This document shows positions 38,375 through 46,770 of a DNA stretch of 64,000 nucleotides, one piece after another (the first letter of the stretch is position 1; each line of letters opens with the position of its first letter). Source of the DNA: Staphylococcus sp. IVB6214 (GTDB lineage: Bacteria; Bacillota; Bacilli; Staphylococcales; Staphylococcaceae); assembly GCF_025558585.1 (NCBI RefSeq), contig NZ_CP094723.1, positions 1,984,001-2,048,000 on the forward strand, given 5' to 3'. The notes under the pieces are model-generated. The model worked only from the letters and a program-made list of their open reading frames with translations. It searched no databases and had not been told where the DNA came from. The translations under genes were made by a program, and so were the position numbers.

Positions 38375-39037
38375 ATGACAAATAAACGTCAACAATTATT
38401 AGACACATTCAACTATCGTTTCGCATCAAAGCGTTTTGATGCTGATAAAAAAATCGACGACAAAGACTTCGAAACAATTTTAGAAACTGGTCGTCTGTCA
38501 CCAAGTTCACTTGGCTTAGAACCTTGGAAATTTCTTGTTGTACAAGACCCTGAGTTACGACAAGCATTAAAGCCTATCAGCTGGGGTGCACAAGGACAAC
38601 TGGATACAGCAAGTCACTTCGTCATACTGTTAGCACGTAAAAACGTTCGTCCTGAATCACCTTACTTCCAATATCATGTCCGTGAGATTAGACATATGTC
38701 AGAAGAAATGGTTTCTGCTATGGTAGAAAAAACAGCGAACTTCCAACGAGACAATCTTCACCTTTATGAGAGCGATCGTGCGTTATGGGACTGGGCAAGC
38801 AAACAAACATATATCCCACTCGGCAACATGATGACTGCCGCAGCCTTCTTAGGTATCGACTCATGCCCAATAGAAGGATTCCAATATGAAGATGTTGCGA
38901 AGGTGTTAGCTGACAAAGGCTACCTTGACACAGACGAGTTCTGGCCATCTGTCATGGTGGCATTTGGTTATCGCGACGCAGAGCCAAAGCGTGCAAAAAC
39001 ACGTCGCCCAGCCGAAGACGTCATACAATGGATCTAA
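38375..39037 (+). CDS. Nitroreductase-family NAD(P)H oxidoreductase (NfsB/YfkO-like)
   Basis: 220 residues behind AAAGGAGTG. The FMN-binding N-terminus FASKRFDADKKI (about 15), RLSPSSLGLEPWKFLVV (about 41) and the C-terminal substrate/dimer segment DSCPIEGFQYEDVAKVL (about 167) mark the oxygen-insensitive nitroreductase group. It differs in subgroup from the nitroreductase at 22308-22937. The hairpin repeat cluster 2 starts five bases after its stop. Confidence 0.9.
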   Translation: MTNKRQQLLDTFNYRFASKRFDADKKIDDKDFETILETGRLSPSSLGLEPWKFLVVQDPELRQALKPISWGAQGQLDTASHFVILLARKNVRPESPYFQYHVREIRHMSEEMVSAMVEKTANFQRDNLHLYESDRALWDWASKQTYIPLGNMMTAAAFLGIDSCPIEGFQYEDVAKVLADKGYLDTDEFWPSVMVAFGYRDAEPKRAKTRRPAEDVIQWI

Positions 39038-39041
39038 CAAC

Positions 39042-39207
39042 GAGGTTGTGAGAGAAGCGCTTAGGGATTGAGCAGAACCCGAGCGGTGAGCAAAATTGCT
39101 TTTTAATTTTGTAGAGCCGCGAAGTTCTGTCGAAAGCCCTGCTTCTCGAACACTGACATCTCAAGGTTGTGAGAGAAGCGTTTAGGGGTTGAGCAGAACC
39201 CAAGCCC
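39042..39207. repeat. Hairpin repeat, cluster 2 (one full copy and one truncated copy)
   Basis: A full copy (39042-39162) has the same arms as cluster 1: GTGAGAGAAGCGCTTAGG with the complementary CCCTGCTTCTCGAACAC, CAGAAC/GTTCTG and GCGGTGAGCAAAAT with ATTTTGTAGAGCCGC. It is followed by the first 45 bases of another copy, cut after CAGAACCCAAGCCC. The unit starts five bases after the nitroreductase stop. Confidence 0.85.
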
Positions 39208-39229
39208 TTTTAACCATCAAAACAATGTT

Positions 39230-39276
39230 CCCCATTCATACTTAGAAGTGATTATATATATGAATGGGGTTATTTT
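39230..39276. terminator. Terminator downstream of lipase / nitroreductase
   Basis: CCCCATTCATA / TATGAATGGGG stem with T-rich sequence on the plus-strand side (GGGGTTATTTTTAT) and a weaker tract on the minus-strand side. Confidence 0.75.
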
Positions 39277-39285
39277 TATAGCTAT

Positions 39286-41085
39286 TTAAGCTGTTTGAGC
39301 TTTGGACTTCTCCGTTTCAATACGCATAAGATACGTTGTAATCTCATCATAAAAATCAGTTAATTGTTTCGTCGTATGCTTTGTATCAATGGCATCATTG
39401 CCTGTAAAATCACTATGATCCCATCCTATCATTGTCGGCATAACCTGCCAGATTCCTTTTCTTATTGGTGAAGTCGCAGTCACATCAACATGCGCCTCTC
39501 CTGTTGGATGTTGTGCTGAAACAACTGATACTAAACCATCATTCGGTCTCCACATATCATCCTTCACTGAGCCAATTAAATTCCCTGTTAGTACGTGGGC
39601 AAAAGCCATACCAAAATCAATCATGTGCTTGCCAGATAGCGTTTTATGTGTCGCTTGACCATTAAATGTTTTGTAGTAAATATCTGGATTTACCGTTGTT
39701 TGTTGATTCAACTTTTCAGCACCTGTCGTTGTCAGATCATAAAGTGCTGTATCCTCAGAATCCCAAAGGTTGCTTTTAGCAACACGTTTTCCGTAATCAA
39801 TCAGCGACTCGCCTTCACGCTGTTTGAATCCCCAATGATACATTCCTAAATCAAGATCGCCTAAATGATTCCCAAATGTACGGGTAAAGCCATATAACAA
39901 GTGACGAATGAATGGTGTATTTCCAAGTTGATCTGCAGCATGTGTGCCATTATGCGGTGTGGCGATTGTTGTAATAGATGTAATCATATCTTCATGACCA
40001 CCTTGATATAGCGGACTTAATGTACCACCATGTTGCTGTTGATACGCCATTTCATCTTGATTACCATTACGCAAATAATGTTCTAATAAGCGAATGGTTT
40101 GTCCCCCCATACTATGACCCACTAAATGAATCGGATGACCAGGTTGCCAGTTAGGTAGAATGCCTTTGTACGTCTTACCATAGCGTTCATGTCCATATTT
40201 CTCCGCATGTGCTGCACCATAATCTGCACGTCCACCTACAATATAGTGGTACAGATCAACCACACGTTCATGATTACTTGCCAAGGCACTCACACTTGCC
40301 TCATATGTTTCATAGCCTTTGTTACGCAAGTACTCTTGTAAGTTTGCTTTTGTCCCACCCCAATAGTTCATTCCTTTAGGCGCAACATCTCCGACCAACC
40401 CCATAAATCCATGTACAAAGACAAATGGGTGTTGGTTTTGTGGTTGTTCTGGATTTGCTGTTTGAACAGGTGTTTCTGCTTTTCTTAATACGCATGCTTG
40501 ATCAATTTGCTTAGTATTTTCTTTAACTTCTGATGTCTTTACCGCATCCAAAGAAGTTACTTTCTCTTGATCCTTTTCTTCCAATCGTGGTACATCCGTC
40601 ACAGTGTTTTTTGCTTGTGTCTCTTTATGTATATCTGCTGAATCATCAACTGGCGCTAGAATAGGTTCTGCTTTATGATCAACTGCTGATTGTTTCTCTT
40701 TGCTCTTAAGACTAGGTACAACTTCACTATCAGATTGCTGAACATTCATATCCGATATTTGCTTGTTTTCTTTTAACATTACGACATTGTTATGTTGCGC
40801 CGTTTCTTCTATATTCTTTTGACTTAGTTGGTCTTTAGATGGACTTTCTTCTATTGATGCCTTTTTTTCTAATACAGGTGATGCTACTCGCTCTTGTATC
40901 TGTTGCGTTTGATCTTGTTGTGAAACATTTTCCACCTGTACGTGTTGTGAAAATGCATCTGCTTGTAATGTTTCTTCAGCTTGCACTTGAGGTGCTTCAA
41001 TGACAAAGAAACACGTTGCGACAACAACAGATACTGCGCCATACACAGACTTTCTAATGGAAAAGCGATTATTTTGTTTTTTCAT
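39286..41085 (-). CDS. Secreted prepro-lipase (glycerol ester hydrolase) with YSIRK-type signal
   Basis: 599 residues from ATG 41085 (eight bases after GGGAG; the frame extends nine codons upstream without support). Signal peptide with the FSIRKSVYGAVSVVVA motif, cut near VQA. A propeptide of about 170 residues rich in Gln/Glu/Lys follows; the mature lipase starts near HPFVFVHGFMGL (about residue 214). The nucleophile elbow GHSMGG is near residue 320, with a zinc/calcium-binding region typical of the I.6 lipase family. The propeptide is removed extracellularly. Paralogues (Sal1/Geh, Sal2, S. hyicus lipase) cannot be separated here. Confidence 0.92.
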   Translation of the reverse strand: MKKQNNRFSIRKSVYGAVSVVVATCFFVIEAPQVQAEETLQADAFSQHVQVENVSQQDQTQQIQERVASPVLEKKASIEESPSKDQLSQKNIEETAQHNNVVMLKENKQISDMNVQQSDSEVVPSLKSKEKQSAVDHKAEPILAPVDDSADIHKETQAKNTVTDVPRLEEKDQEKVTSLDAVKTSEVKENTKQIDQACVLRKAETPVQTANPEQPQNQHPFVFVHGFMGLVGDVAPKGMNYWGGTKANLQEYLRNKGYETYEASVSALASNHERVVDLYHYIVGGRADYGAAHAEKYGHERYGKTYKGILPNWQPGHPIHLVGHSMGGQTIRLLEHYLRNGNQDEMAYQQQHGGTLSPLYQGGHEDMITSITTIATPHNGTHAADQLGNTPFIRHLLYGFTRTFGNHLGDLDLGMYHWGFKQREGESLIDYGKRVAKSNLWDSEDTALYDLTTTGAEKLNQQTTVNPDIYYKTFNGQATHKTLSGKHMIDFGMAFAHVLTGNLIGSVKDDMWRPNDGLVSVVSAQHPTGEAHVDVTATSPIRKGIWQVMPTMIGWDHSDFTGNDAIDTKHTTKQLTDFYDEITTYLMRIETEKSKAQTA

Positions 41086-41294
41086 AAATTCATCTCCCAA
41101 CTTTTGGATCAATCGTTTACTCCTAATATAGCAAATACGCTTTGAAATGCGTGCACCATGTCGTAACTGTTAGATTTCAGTGCCTAGCTGTCGTAGATTC
41201 AACTAAAATATAGCTTACACCCACAGTCGGATGACATACCCAATTCATTCTTTTATACTGAAACTAAGATCAATTTGATAAAGGAGTGTTTTTC

Positions 41295-41480
41295 ATGCGT
41301 TTAAAACATGTAATTCAAAATGCTTTTGATGACTTTTTAAACATGAAAGTTAATGCTAAAAACCTGATCATTACTGGGGTTATTACCTTCTTCGCAAGCT
41401 CAGTTATGACGCCATTGTTAGGCATTCCAGTCGGTCTCTTATTCTCTGGTTGGCTTATTGAAAATAAACTGAATGATTGA
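41295..41480 (+). CDS. Small (61-residue) membrane-associated protein
   Basis: 61 residues from ATG 41295, eight bases after AAAGGAG. An amphipathic N-terminus (RLKHVIQNAFDDFLNMKVN) precedes one or two hydrophobic segments (LIITGVITFFASSVMTPLLG, then IPVGLLFSGWLI). Good ribosome site and its own terminator support it as real. Function unknown. Confidence 0.7.
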   Translation: MRLKHVIQNAFDDFLNMKVNAKNLIITGVITFFASSVMTPLLGIPVGLLFSGWLIENKLND

Positions 41481-41490
41481 TGACATTAAA

Positions 41491-41537
41491 CCTACAAGAA
41501 CCTAAATAATCAAGTTCTTGTAGGCTTTATTTTTTTA
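41491..41537 (+). terminator. Terminator of the 61-residue protein gene
   Basis: CCTACAAGAAC / GTTCTTGTAGG stem followed by TTTATTTTTTT. Confidence 0.9.
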
Positions 41538-41544
41538 CAAAAGG

Positions 41545-41573
41545 CTGTAAGCTCTTACAAAGTATTATATAAT
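41545..41573 (+). promoter_or_regulatory. nagE promoter with overlapping cre-like site
   Basis: A -10 box TATAAT at 41568-41573 is 17 bases from a weak -35 (CTGTAA, 41545-41550). Overlapping the -35 is TGTAAGCTCTTACA (41546-41559), which fits the cre consensus TGWAANCGNTNWCA at all but position 8. CcpA binding here would block the promoter when preferred sugars are present. A GntR-type repressor site is the alternative. Confidence 0.55.
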
Positions 41574-41636
41574 GAGATATGATGTTATTTCACAATAATA
41601 CAAAATAAAAAATATTATATGAAAAGGAGTTTTCTT

Positions 41637-43097
41637 ATGCTTAATTACTTACAACGCATTGGACGATCACTCATGTTGCCGGTTGCCGTTTTACCTGCTG
41701 CAGCAATTCTTGTCGCAATTGCCAATATCATTGATGCAACAATCGGGCAAAATGCAGCTTATGCCTTTTTCTTCAATGCAGGCATGGGCGTTCTTGAAAA
41801 TCTTGGGCTTCTCTTTGCTATTGGTGTCGCAATCGGTATGGCGAAGAAAAATGATGGTGCCACGGCACTCGCAGCAATCGTCGGCTTTTTAGTCGTTGAT
41901 AAGCTGTTGGATCCAGCCAATATTTCAGTCTACTTAGGGATTAGTGAAAAAACGGTTAACCCTGGATTTGCAAATATCGGCTTTGGTAATGTCTTTGTTG
42001 GAATCGCTGTTGGGCTAATCGCCGCACATTCTTATAACAAGTTCTCATCTGTCGAATTACCGGATGCTTTTGCCTTTTTCAGTGGTAAACGTCTCGTTCC
42101 AATCATGACTGCATTGTTCTCAGTTATCTTTGCATTCTTATTGCTCTTCATCTGGCCATTCGTATACAGCGCACTCGTTGCATTTGGTAAGAGCATCATT
42201 GACTTAGGTGCAATTGGTGCGGGTATATATGGTGTTGCGAACCGTCTTCTCATTCCGCTCGGTCTACATCATGCACTTAACGCCGTATTCTGGTTCGATA
42301 TTGCTGGCATCAATGATGTCGCAAACTTCCAATCACAAACGGGTACAAAAGGAATCACAGGACGCTACATGGCTGGATTCTTCCCAATCATGATGTTTGG
42401 TATCCCAGCAGCTGCACTTGCGATGTATCACACTGCACAAACAAAATACCAAAAACAAATTGGTAGTATTATGTTTGCTGGTGCCATCTCCGCATTTATT
42501 GTAGGGATTACTGAACCAATCGAGTTCGTCTTCATGTTCGTTGCGCCATTATTGTATGTCGTACACGCATTGTTGACAGGATTGTCACTCTTTATCGCTG
42601 CATTGTTCCATTGGACAGCAGGATTTGCATTCAGTGCTGGGTTGATTGACTTCGTCTTATCATTGATCAATCCATTCGCTAATCACCCATTTATGCTTAT
42701 CATTCAAGGACTTGTGTTCTTTGTCTTATACTATGTTATTTTCCGTTTTCTTATCATCAAACTTAACTTAAACACACCTGGACGTGGAACAAACATTCCA
42801 ACATCACAAGTAACAGATACAGCCGCAACAACTGAATCACCATCAGTAAGTAGATATACGCAAACTGCAACTACGATTATCGAAGGACTGGGTGGTAAAG
42901 AAAATATTACGTCTCTTACAAATTGTGCCACACGTTTACGCTTAGAAGTAGCAGACAATACAAAGTTAAACGAAGCACAAATTAAATCTGCGGGAGCTGC
43001 AGGTGTCATTAAAAATGGACAACACGCTGCACAAATTATCATTGGTACACATGTGCAACAAGTAGCAGATGAAATGGAACGTCAATTGGAAGAATAA
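41637..43097 (+). CDS. nagE: N-acetylglucosamine-specific PTS transporter, EIICB
   Basis: 486 residues from ATG 41637, seven bases after AAAGGAG. The EIIC membrane domain (about residues 1-385) begins LQRIGRSLMLPVAVLPAAAIL and includes the GITEPIEFVFMFVAPLLY motif. An EIIB domain (about 405-485) has the phosphorylated Cys in SLTNCATRLRLEV. No EIIA is fused, as usual in staphylococci, where the glucose EIIA acts in trans. It imports and phosphorylates GlcNAc to GlcNAc-6-P. Glucose or maltose specificity is less likely but possible. Confidence 0.88.
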   Translation: MLNYLQRIGRSLMLPVAVLPAAAILVAIANIIDATIGQNAAYAFFFNAGMGVLENLGLLFAIGVAIGMAKKNDGATALAAIVGFLVVDKLLDPANISVYLGISEKTVNPGFANIGFGNVFVGIAVGLIAAHSYNKFSSVELPDAFAFFSGKRLVPIMTALFSVIFAFLLLFIWPFVYSALVAFGKSIIDLGAIGAGIYGVANRLLIPLGLHHALNAVFWFDIAGINDVANFQSQTGTKGITGRYMAGFFPIMMFGIPAAALAMYHTAQTKYQKQIGSIMFAGAISAFIVGITEPIEFVFMFVAPLLYVVHALLTGLSLFIAALFHWTAGFAFSAGLIDFVLSLINPFANHPFMLIIQGLVFFVLYYVIFRFLIIKLNLNTPGRGTNIPTSQVTDTAATTESPSVSRYTQTATTIIEGLGGKENITSLTNCATRLRLEVADNTKLNEAQIKSAGAAGVIKNGQHAAQIIIGTHVQQVADEMERQLEE

Positions 43098-43102
43098 ATA
43101 AA

Positions 43103-43149
43103 ATACCAAACTTTTGAAACAACTCTTCAAAAGTTTGGTATTATTGTTT
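43103..43149. terminator. Terminator between nagE and the convergent glycopolymer gene
   Basis: ATACCAAACTTTTGAA / TTCAAAAGTTTGGTAT perfect 16-bp arms with T-rich tails. Confidence 0.92.
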
Positions 43150-43150
43150 T

Positions 43151-45658
43151 TTATTCTAAAACATATTTTTTGAAATCATCGATAACCTTTTCATTATACT
43201 TTTGATAATCAAAATATGGTTTGACTATACCCTTCTCAATAAATTGATTCATGCCATCTGCAATTGACTCCACATTCTTCTCTATTAATAATCCATTTTT
43301 TTCATTAATAATTGAATTGATTCCAGGAACATTTGTACCTATGACTGGAATACCTAGAACTTGTGCTTCTAAAACAACCATTCCTTGCCCTTCATAATTA
43401 GAAGGCAACACAAAACAATCACATTTATTTATAAAAATAAATGGGTTTTCAATGAATCCTAGTAAGAATATATGGTTTTGCATACCCAGTCTTGCAATCA
43501 ACTGTTTTAGCTCTCTTTTCAATGGTCCATCACCTATGATATACAATCGGCTGTTACTATGACGTTGAACAACCTTTACAAAGGCTTTAATTAACTCTTC
43601 GTGATTTTTTTCTGGTGAAAGCCTAGCTACATTCACAAAATTATGGTAATTAGAATCAGGCATTTCAACTGCTTTAATAGCTACTTGACTGTCTTCAATA
43701 TTTTTCTTGAAGATTAAATAGTTCTTTCTATTCTCTTTATCAAAATAATGACTATGGTCTTCCGAAGTTGCCATTTCTATGATTTCATCACCATTTATAA
43801 TATTACTAATTGACACCATTTTACTTTCTGGATGAGTAATATATTTTGCTAAATTCTTCTTATTTGCTTCATTTGCACTTTCAGTCACTGAAACTATTTT
43901 GTCAAAATGGTCATACAAGCTAAAAATAACTTTTAGATTCCATCTGTGTTTATAACGACCATTTATAACTTTATCATATTCACCCTGCATATCATTATGT
44001 AAGAATATAGCTTTTCTTTTTACGGGTGCAAAGGCGAACAAAGCAGTAAACATCTTGTTATAACCACCATAATCAATCATGATATCTGGATTTAAGTTAC
44101 CAAAAATTCTTTTATAATCTAACTTGAAGTATGCTTTCATCATTTTCTTATAAATATATTTTGAGTCGTAACCCTGTCTGTACAATAAATTTTGCGTTAT
44201 TGTATCAATTACATTTCTATTTGTCCTAGAAAATCTGCTTATAACATGAACTCTCTGATCAAGTCTGTTCATATTATTAATCTTATCATCAAACTTTTTA
44301 TCATTTTCGATTAAAATAACTTCATACTTATCATAATCTATTTTTTTACTTAAATTAATAATAGAGTTAGTAATCCCATTATTATAGAACCCTCCACCAT
44401 AAAATACGATTACTTTTTTATTTGATTTGTAACGAGTCAGCTCTTTTCGTTTGCCAATGATAAAGTCTAAAGACTGGCCTGCTGTGATACCATTATCAAA
44501 CAAGCAAAAATCTTCTAAGTATCTGTTAATCTCAGATTTAAAAATCTTAGTATACTCATCTTGATATTTATCGATATTATCCATGAGTTCGTTTAAGGTA
44601 TAAGCTTTGCTCCCTGGTAAGCCTTCAATGTCAAGATAAAATCCACGCGTCTCTTCATATTCTTCTTTATCTGGCATATAAAAATAAATTGGTCTTTGCA
44701 AAGGTAAGTAATCAAAGAATAGACTTGAATAATCTGTAATTAATGTATCAACTGCACATAACAACTCATTTGTATCCACCCAATTCGGTACCATGAGTGA
44801 GTCTAAACCAAGTTCTTTAAACTTTTCATAAATAAAATAGTGTGCTTTAAGATATACTTTATAATCCCCGCCCATTTTTTCTTGAAGTAAGATAACCTCA
44901 TCTACTAAATTTTGAATATCTTCATCTGTTGTATCTTTGAGCGTTTTTTTCCATGTAGGTGCATAAAGTAATATTTTTTTTGATTGATTCAAACCATATT
45001 TATTTATAACATCTTCTCGGTTACTATTTAAGGTTAAGTCCACTCTTGGATTCCCATAAATACCAACTTCCGCATTTAAAATACCCTCTAAGTCATGACT
45101 TTTAATTAATTTATCTGCAGTAAACTTGTTTGGCAAAATCAATTTGTCTGCTGAAAATAAGTTCTTTTGAATGTTTTTATGATCATTAAACCCTCTATCT
45201 TTAATGTCAATCCCTAAAGTTTTAAGAGGTGTACCATGCCATGTATTAACGTATACTTGATTATCTCTCTTTATAAAATAAGGCATAAAAGATGTATCGT
45301 TAATTAGGTACTTACAGGTCGCAAGTAACCTTAAATACTCACGACTTTCATACTTAACAACAAATATATTTTTATTATCTAGCGTTTTTTTAATCCATTT
45401 AATCATTGGATCATTTGTATCTTTAATTGCTATATAAAATTTCATATTGGGGTATACATCAACCATTTTACGAAAAATTGCATATACATTCCCTGTAAAA
45501 TTGACACCATGATATGATTCAAATAATATGGCGTTTTTTTTCACTGGTGAAGTTCTGATTGTATTGATATAAAAAGCATTATCCCTTACTCTTTTATTTT
45601 TTAAGTTTTCTTTCACCGGATTCAATAAAAAATCCTTTATTTCTTTTACTTTGTTCAA
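43151..45658 (-). CDS. CDP-glycerol glycerophosphotransferase (TagF-type) fused to GT4 glycosyltransferase
   Basis: 835 residues. The start is a TTG at 45658, eight bases after GGAG. Residues about 35-405 are a TagF/Glyphos_transf domain: VNTWHGTPLKTLG (catalytic His), GNPRVDL, LLYAPTW and TDYSSLFFDY (Ser/Asp that bind the glycerol-phosphate donor), RGFYLDIEGLPG. Residues about 420-830 are a GT4/GT-B glycosyltransferase with ARLSPEKNHEELI, IIGDGPLKREL and the EX7E motif in YEGQGMVVLEA. The protein can thus transfer both a glycerol phosphate and a sugar to a growing chain, suggesting a sugar-glycerol-phosphate polymer. No membrane helices; probably peripheral at the inner face. It faces away from the paralogue at 46771. 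Confidence 0.88.
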   Translation of the reverse strand: MNKVKEIKDFLLNPVKENLKNKRVRDNAFYINTIRTSPVKKNAILFESYHGVNFTGNVYAIFRKMVDVYPNMKFYIAIKDTNDPMIKWIKKTLDNKNIFVVKYESREYLRLLATCKYLINDTSFMPYFIKRDNQVYVNTWHGTPLKTLGIDIKDRGFNDHKNIQKNLFSADKLILPNKFTADKLIKSHDLEGILNAEVGIYGNPRVDLTLNSNREDVINKYGLNQSKKILLYAPTWKKTLKDTTDEDIQNLVDEVILLQEKMGGDYKVYLKAHYFIYEKFKELGLDSLMVPNWVDTNELLCAVDTLITDYSSLFFDYLPLQRPIYFYMPDKEEYEETRGFYLDIEGLPGSKAYTLNELMDNIDKYQDEYTKIFKSEINRYLEDFCLFDNGITAGQSLDFIIGKRKELTRYKSNKKVIVFYGGGFYNNGITNSIINLSKKIDYDKYEVILIENDKKFDDKINNMNRLDQRVHVISRFSRTNRNVIDTITQNLLYRQGYDSKYIYKKMMKAYFKLDYKRIFGNLNPDIMIDYGGYNKMFTALFAFAPVKRKAIFLHNDMQGEYDKVINGRYKHRWNLKVIFSLYDHFDKIVSVTESANEANKKNLAKYITHPESKMVSISNIINGDEIIEMATSEDHSHYFDKENRKNYLIFKKNIEDSQVAIKAVEMPDSNYHNFVNVARLSPEKNHEELIKAFVKVVQRHSNSRLYIIGDGPLKRELKQLIARLGMQNHIFLLGFIENPFIFINKCDCFVLPSNYEGQGMVVLEAQVLGIPVIGTNVPGINSIINEKNGLLIEKNVESIADGMNQFIEKGIVKPYFDYQKYNEKVIDDFKKYVLE

Positions 45659-46693
45659 AGAGACATCTCCTTTAACTAATTAATCATTATTTTTTACACT
45701 TATCTTTTTGAGATTTGTTTTTGAAATACATGTTAATTTCAGACCATTGCTGGTCACAAATACAGTATATACCATTACTTTATTCTATCATGTAAAATAA
45801 TTATATAAAACCTATACTCTTGGAAAACATCCTGAGAAAATACCTTCAAAAATAAAGAACATCTGCTTACTCAAATACAAAAAAGACTAACTTTGTTCAT
45901 CATTATTATTATCTTTTACTTATAATTGTTAGTTTCACATTGAATTACATCGAATATTCTGATATTAAATCAATCTATTAACTTTAAAATAAGGAAACAC
46001 TTTTAAAAAATAGTAATCATACTTTTTTGACTTATTTAATTTTGGATTTATGTTAAAAATACAGATACAGTAAAAAGAGAATTTTATCACGCTTAGCTTG
46101 TCTCACAATTTATGTGCTTTTTAATTTTTGAAATACCTAAATCATGAAATTGTTTTTATACATTTTTTGTCAATTTTAATTAAGTCCATATAATTTAGGA
46201 TCGAATGAATCTTTTTTAATTTGTAATAATAAGAATGGATCCTATAACACTGAACATTGCTTCATTTCTCATTTTAAAATCACAGAGATAAATTATTTTA
46301 GGATAATATTATACATACATTCTCATTGAGGTTTATTTTTCAACGTCTTCACAATTAACACGTAACCATCTTGTTAATGTCTGAATAGGATATCTATATC
46401 TCTTGAAACTTCCATTACCTTTCTCACCAAACTCTACTAATGAAATGCCTCCATCTTAAAATCATTGTTATATCTTCTTTTAGAATTAACTAACATTCCA
46501 GTGAATTGATTACTTTTATTACAAATTAACCATGCCGTTATTCAGTCTAACATGACTAACCTTCAATAAATTTTATTGCGTCACGAATGGATGTATATAT
46601 ATAAATATTATTTATATTAGTAACTATATATAATCAATTCTATAAATGGCATAACCAATTATAAAAACAAATTAATGTTATATAGAAAATATA
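45659..46693. other. Long AT-rich gap with decayed coding remnants
   Basis: The gap of about 1.1 kb between the two divergent TagF fusion genes has no intact gene. A frameshifted transposase-like remnant lies at 46333-46496 (separate entry). A short open stretch on the minus strand, about 46241-46176, ends in DSFDPKLYGLN and then a stop, and looks like the tail of a lost gene. The rest is too AT-rich to interpret. Confidence 0.5.
46333..46496 (-). pseudogene. Frameshifted remnant resembling an IS transposase OrfA
   Basis: Frame 1 from ATG 46496 gives MLVNSKRRYNNDFKMEA. One base appears lost just after it, and the next frame continues ISLVEFGEKGNGSFKRYRYP then IQTLTRWLRVNCEDVEK and a stop at 46333. 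The joined product has the outline of a helix-turn-helix OrfA (basic start, FKMEAISLVE helix, YPIQTLTRW recognition part) of an IS3-like element. The family match is from memory and not certain. Confidence 0.45.
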
Positions 46694-46721
46694 TTGATTA
46701 TATGCTATTATGTTTTATAAT
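46694..46721 (+). promoter_or_regulatory. Promoter of the plus-strand TagF-GT4 gene
   Basis: TTGATT (-35) and TATAAT (-10) with a 16-base spacer, about 50 bases before the TTG start at 46771. An unusually good sigma-A match for such an AT-rich gap. Confidence 0.6.
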
Positions 46722-46770
46722 GTCAAAAATTTCTTTAAGAGAGTAATAAAGTTATTTAGGAGGGATAAAG

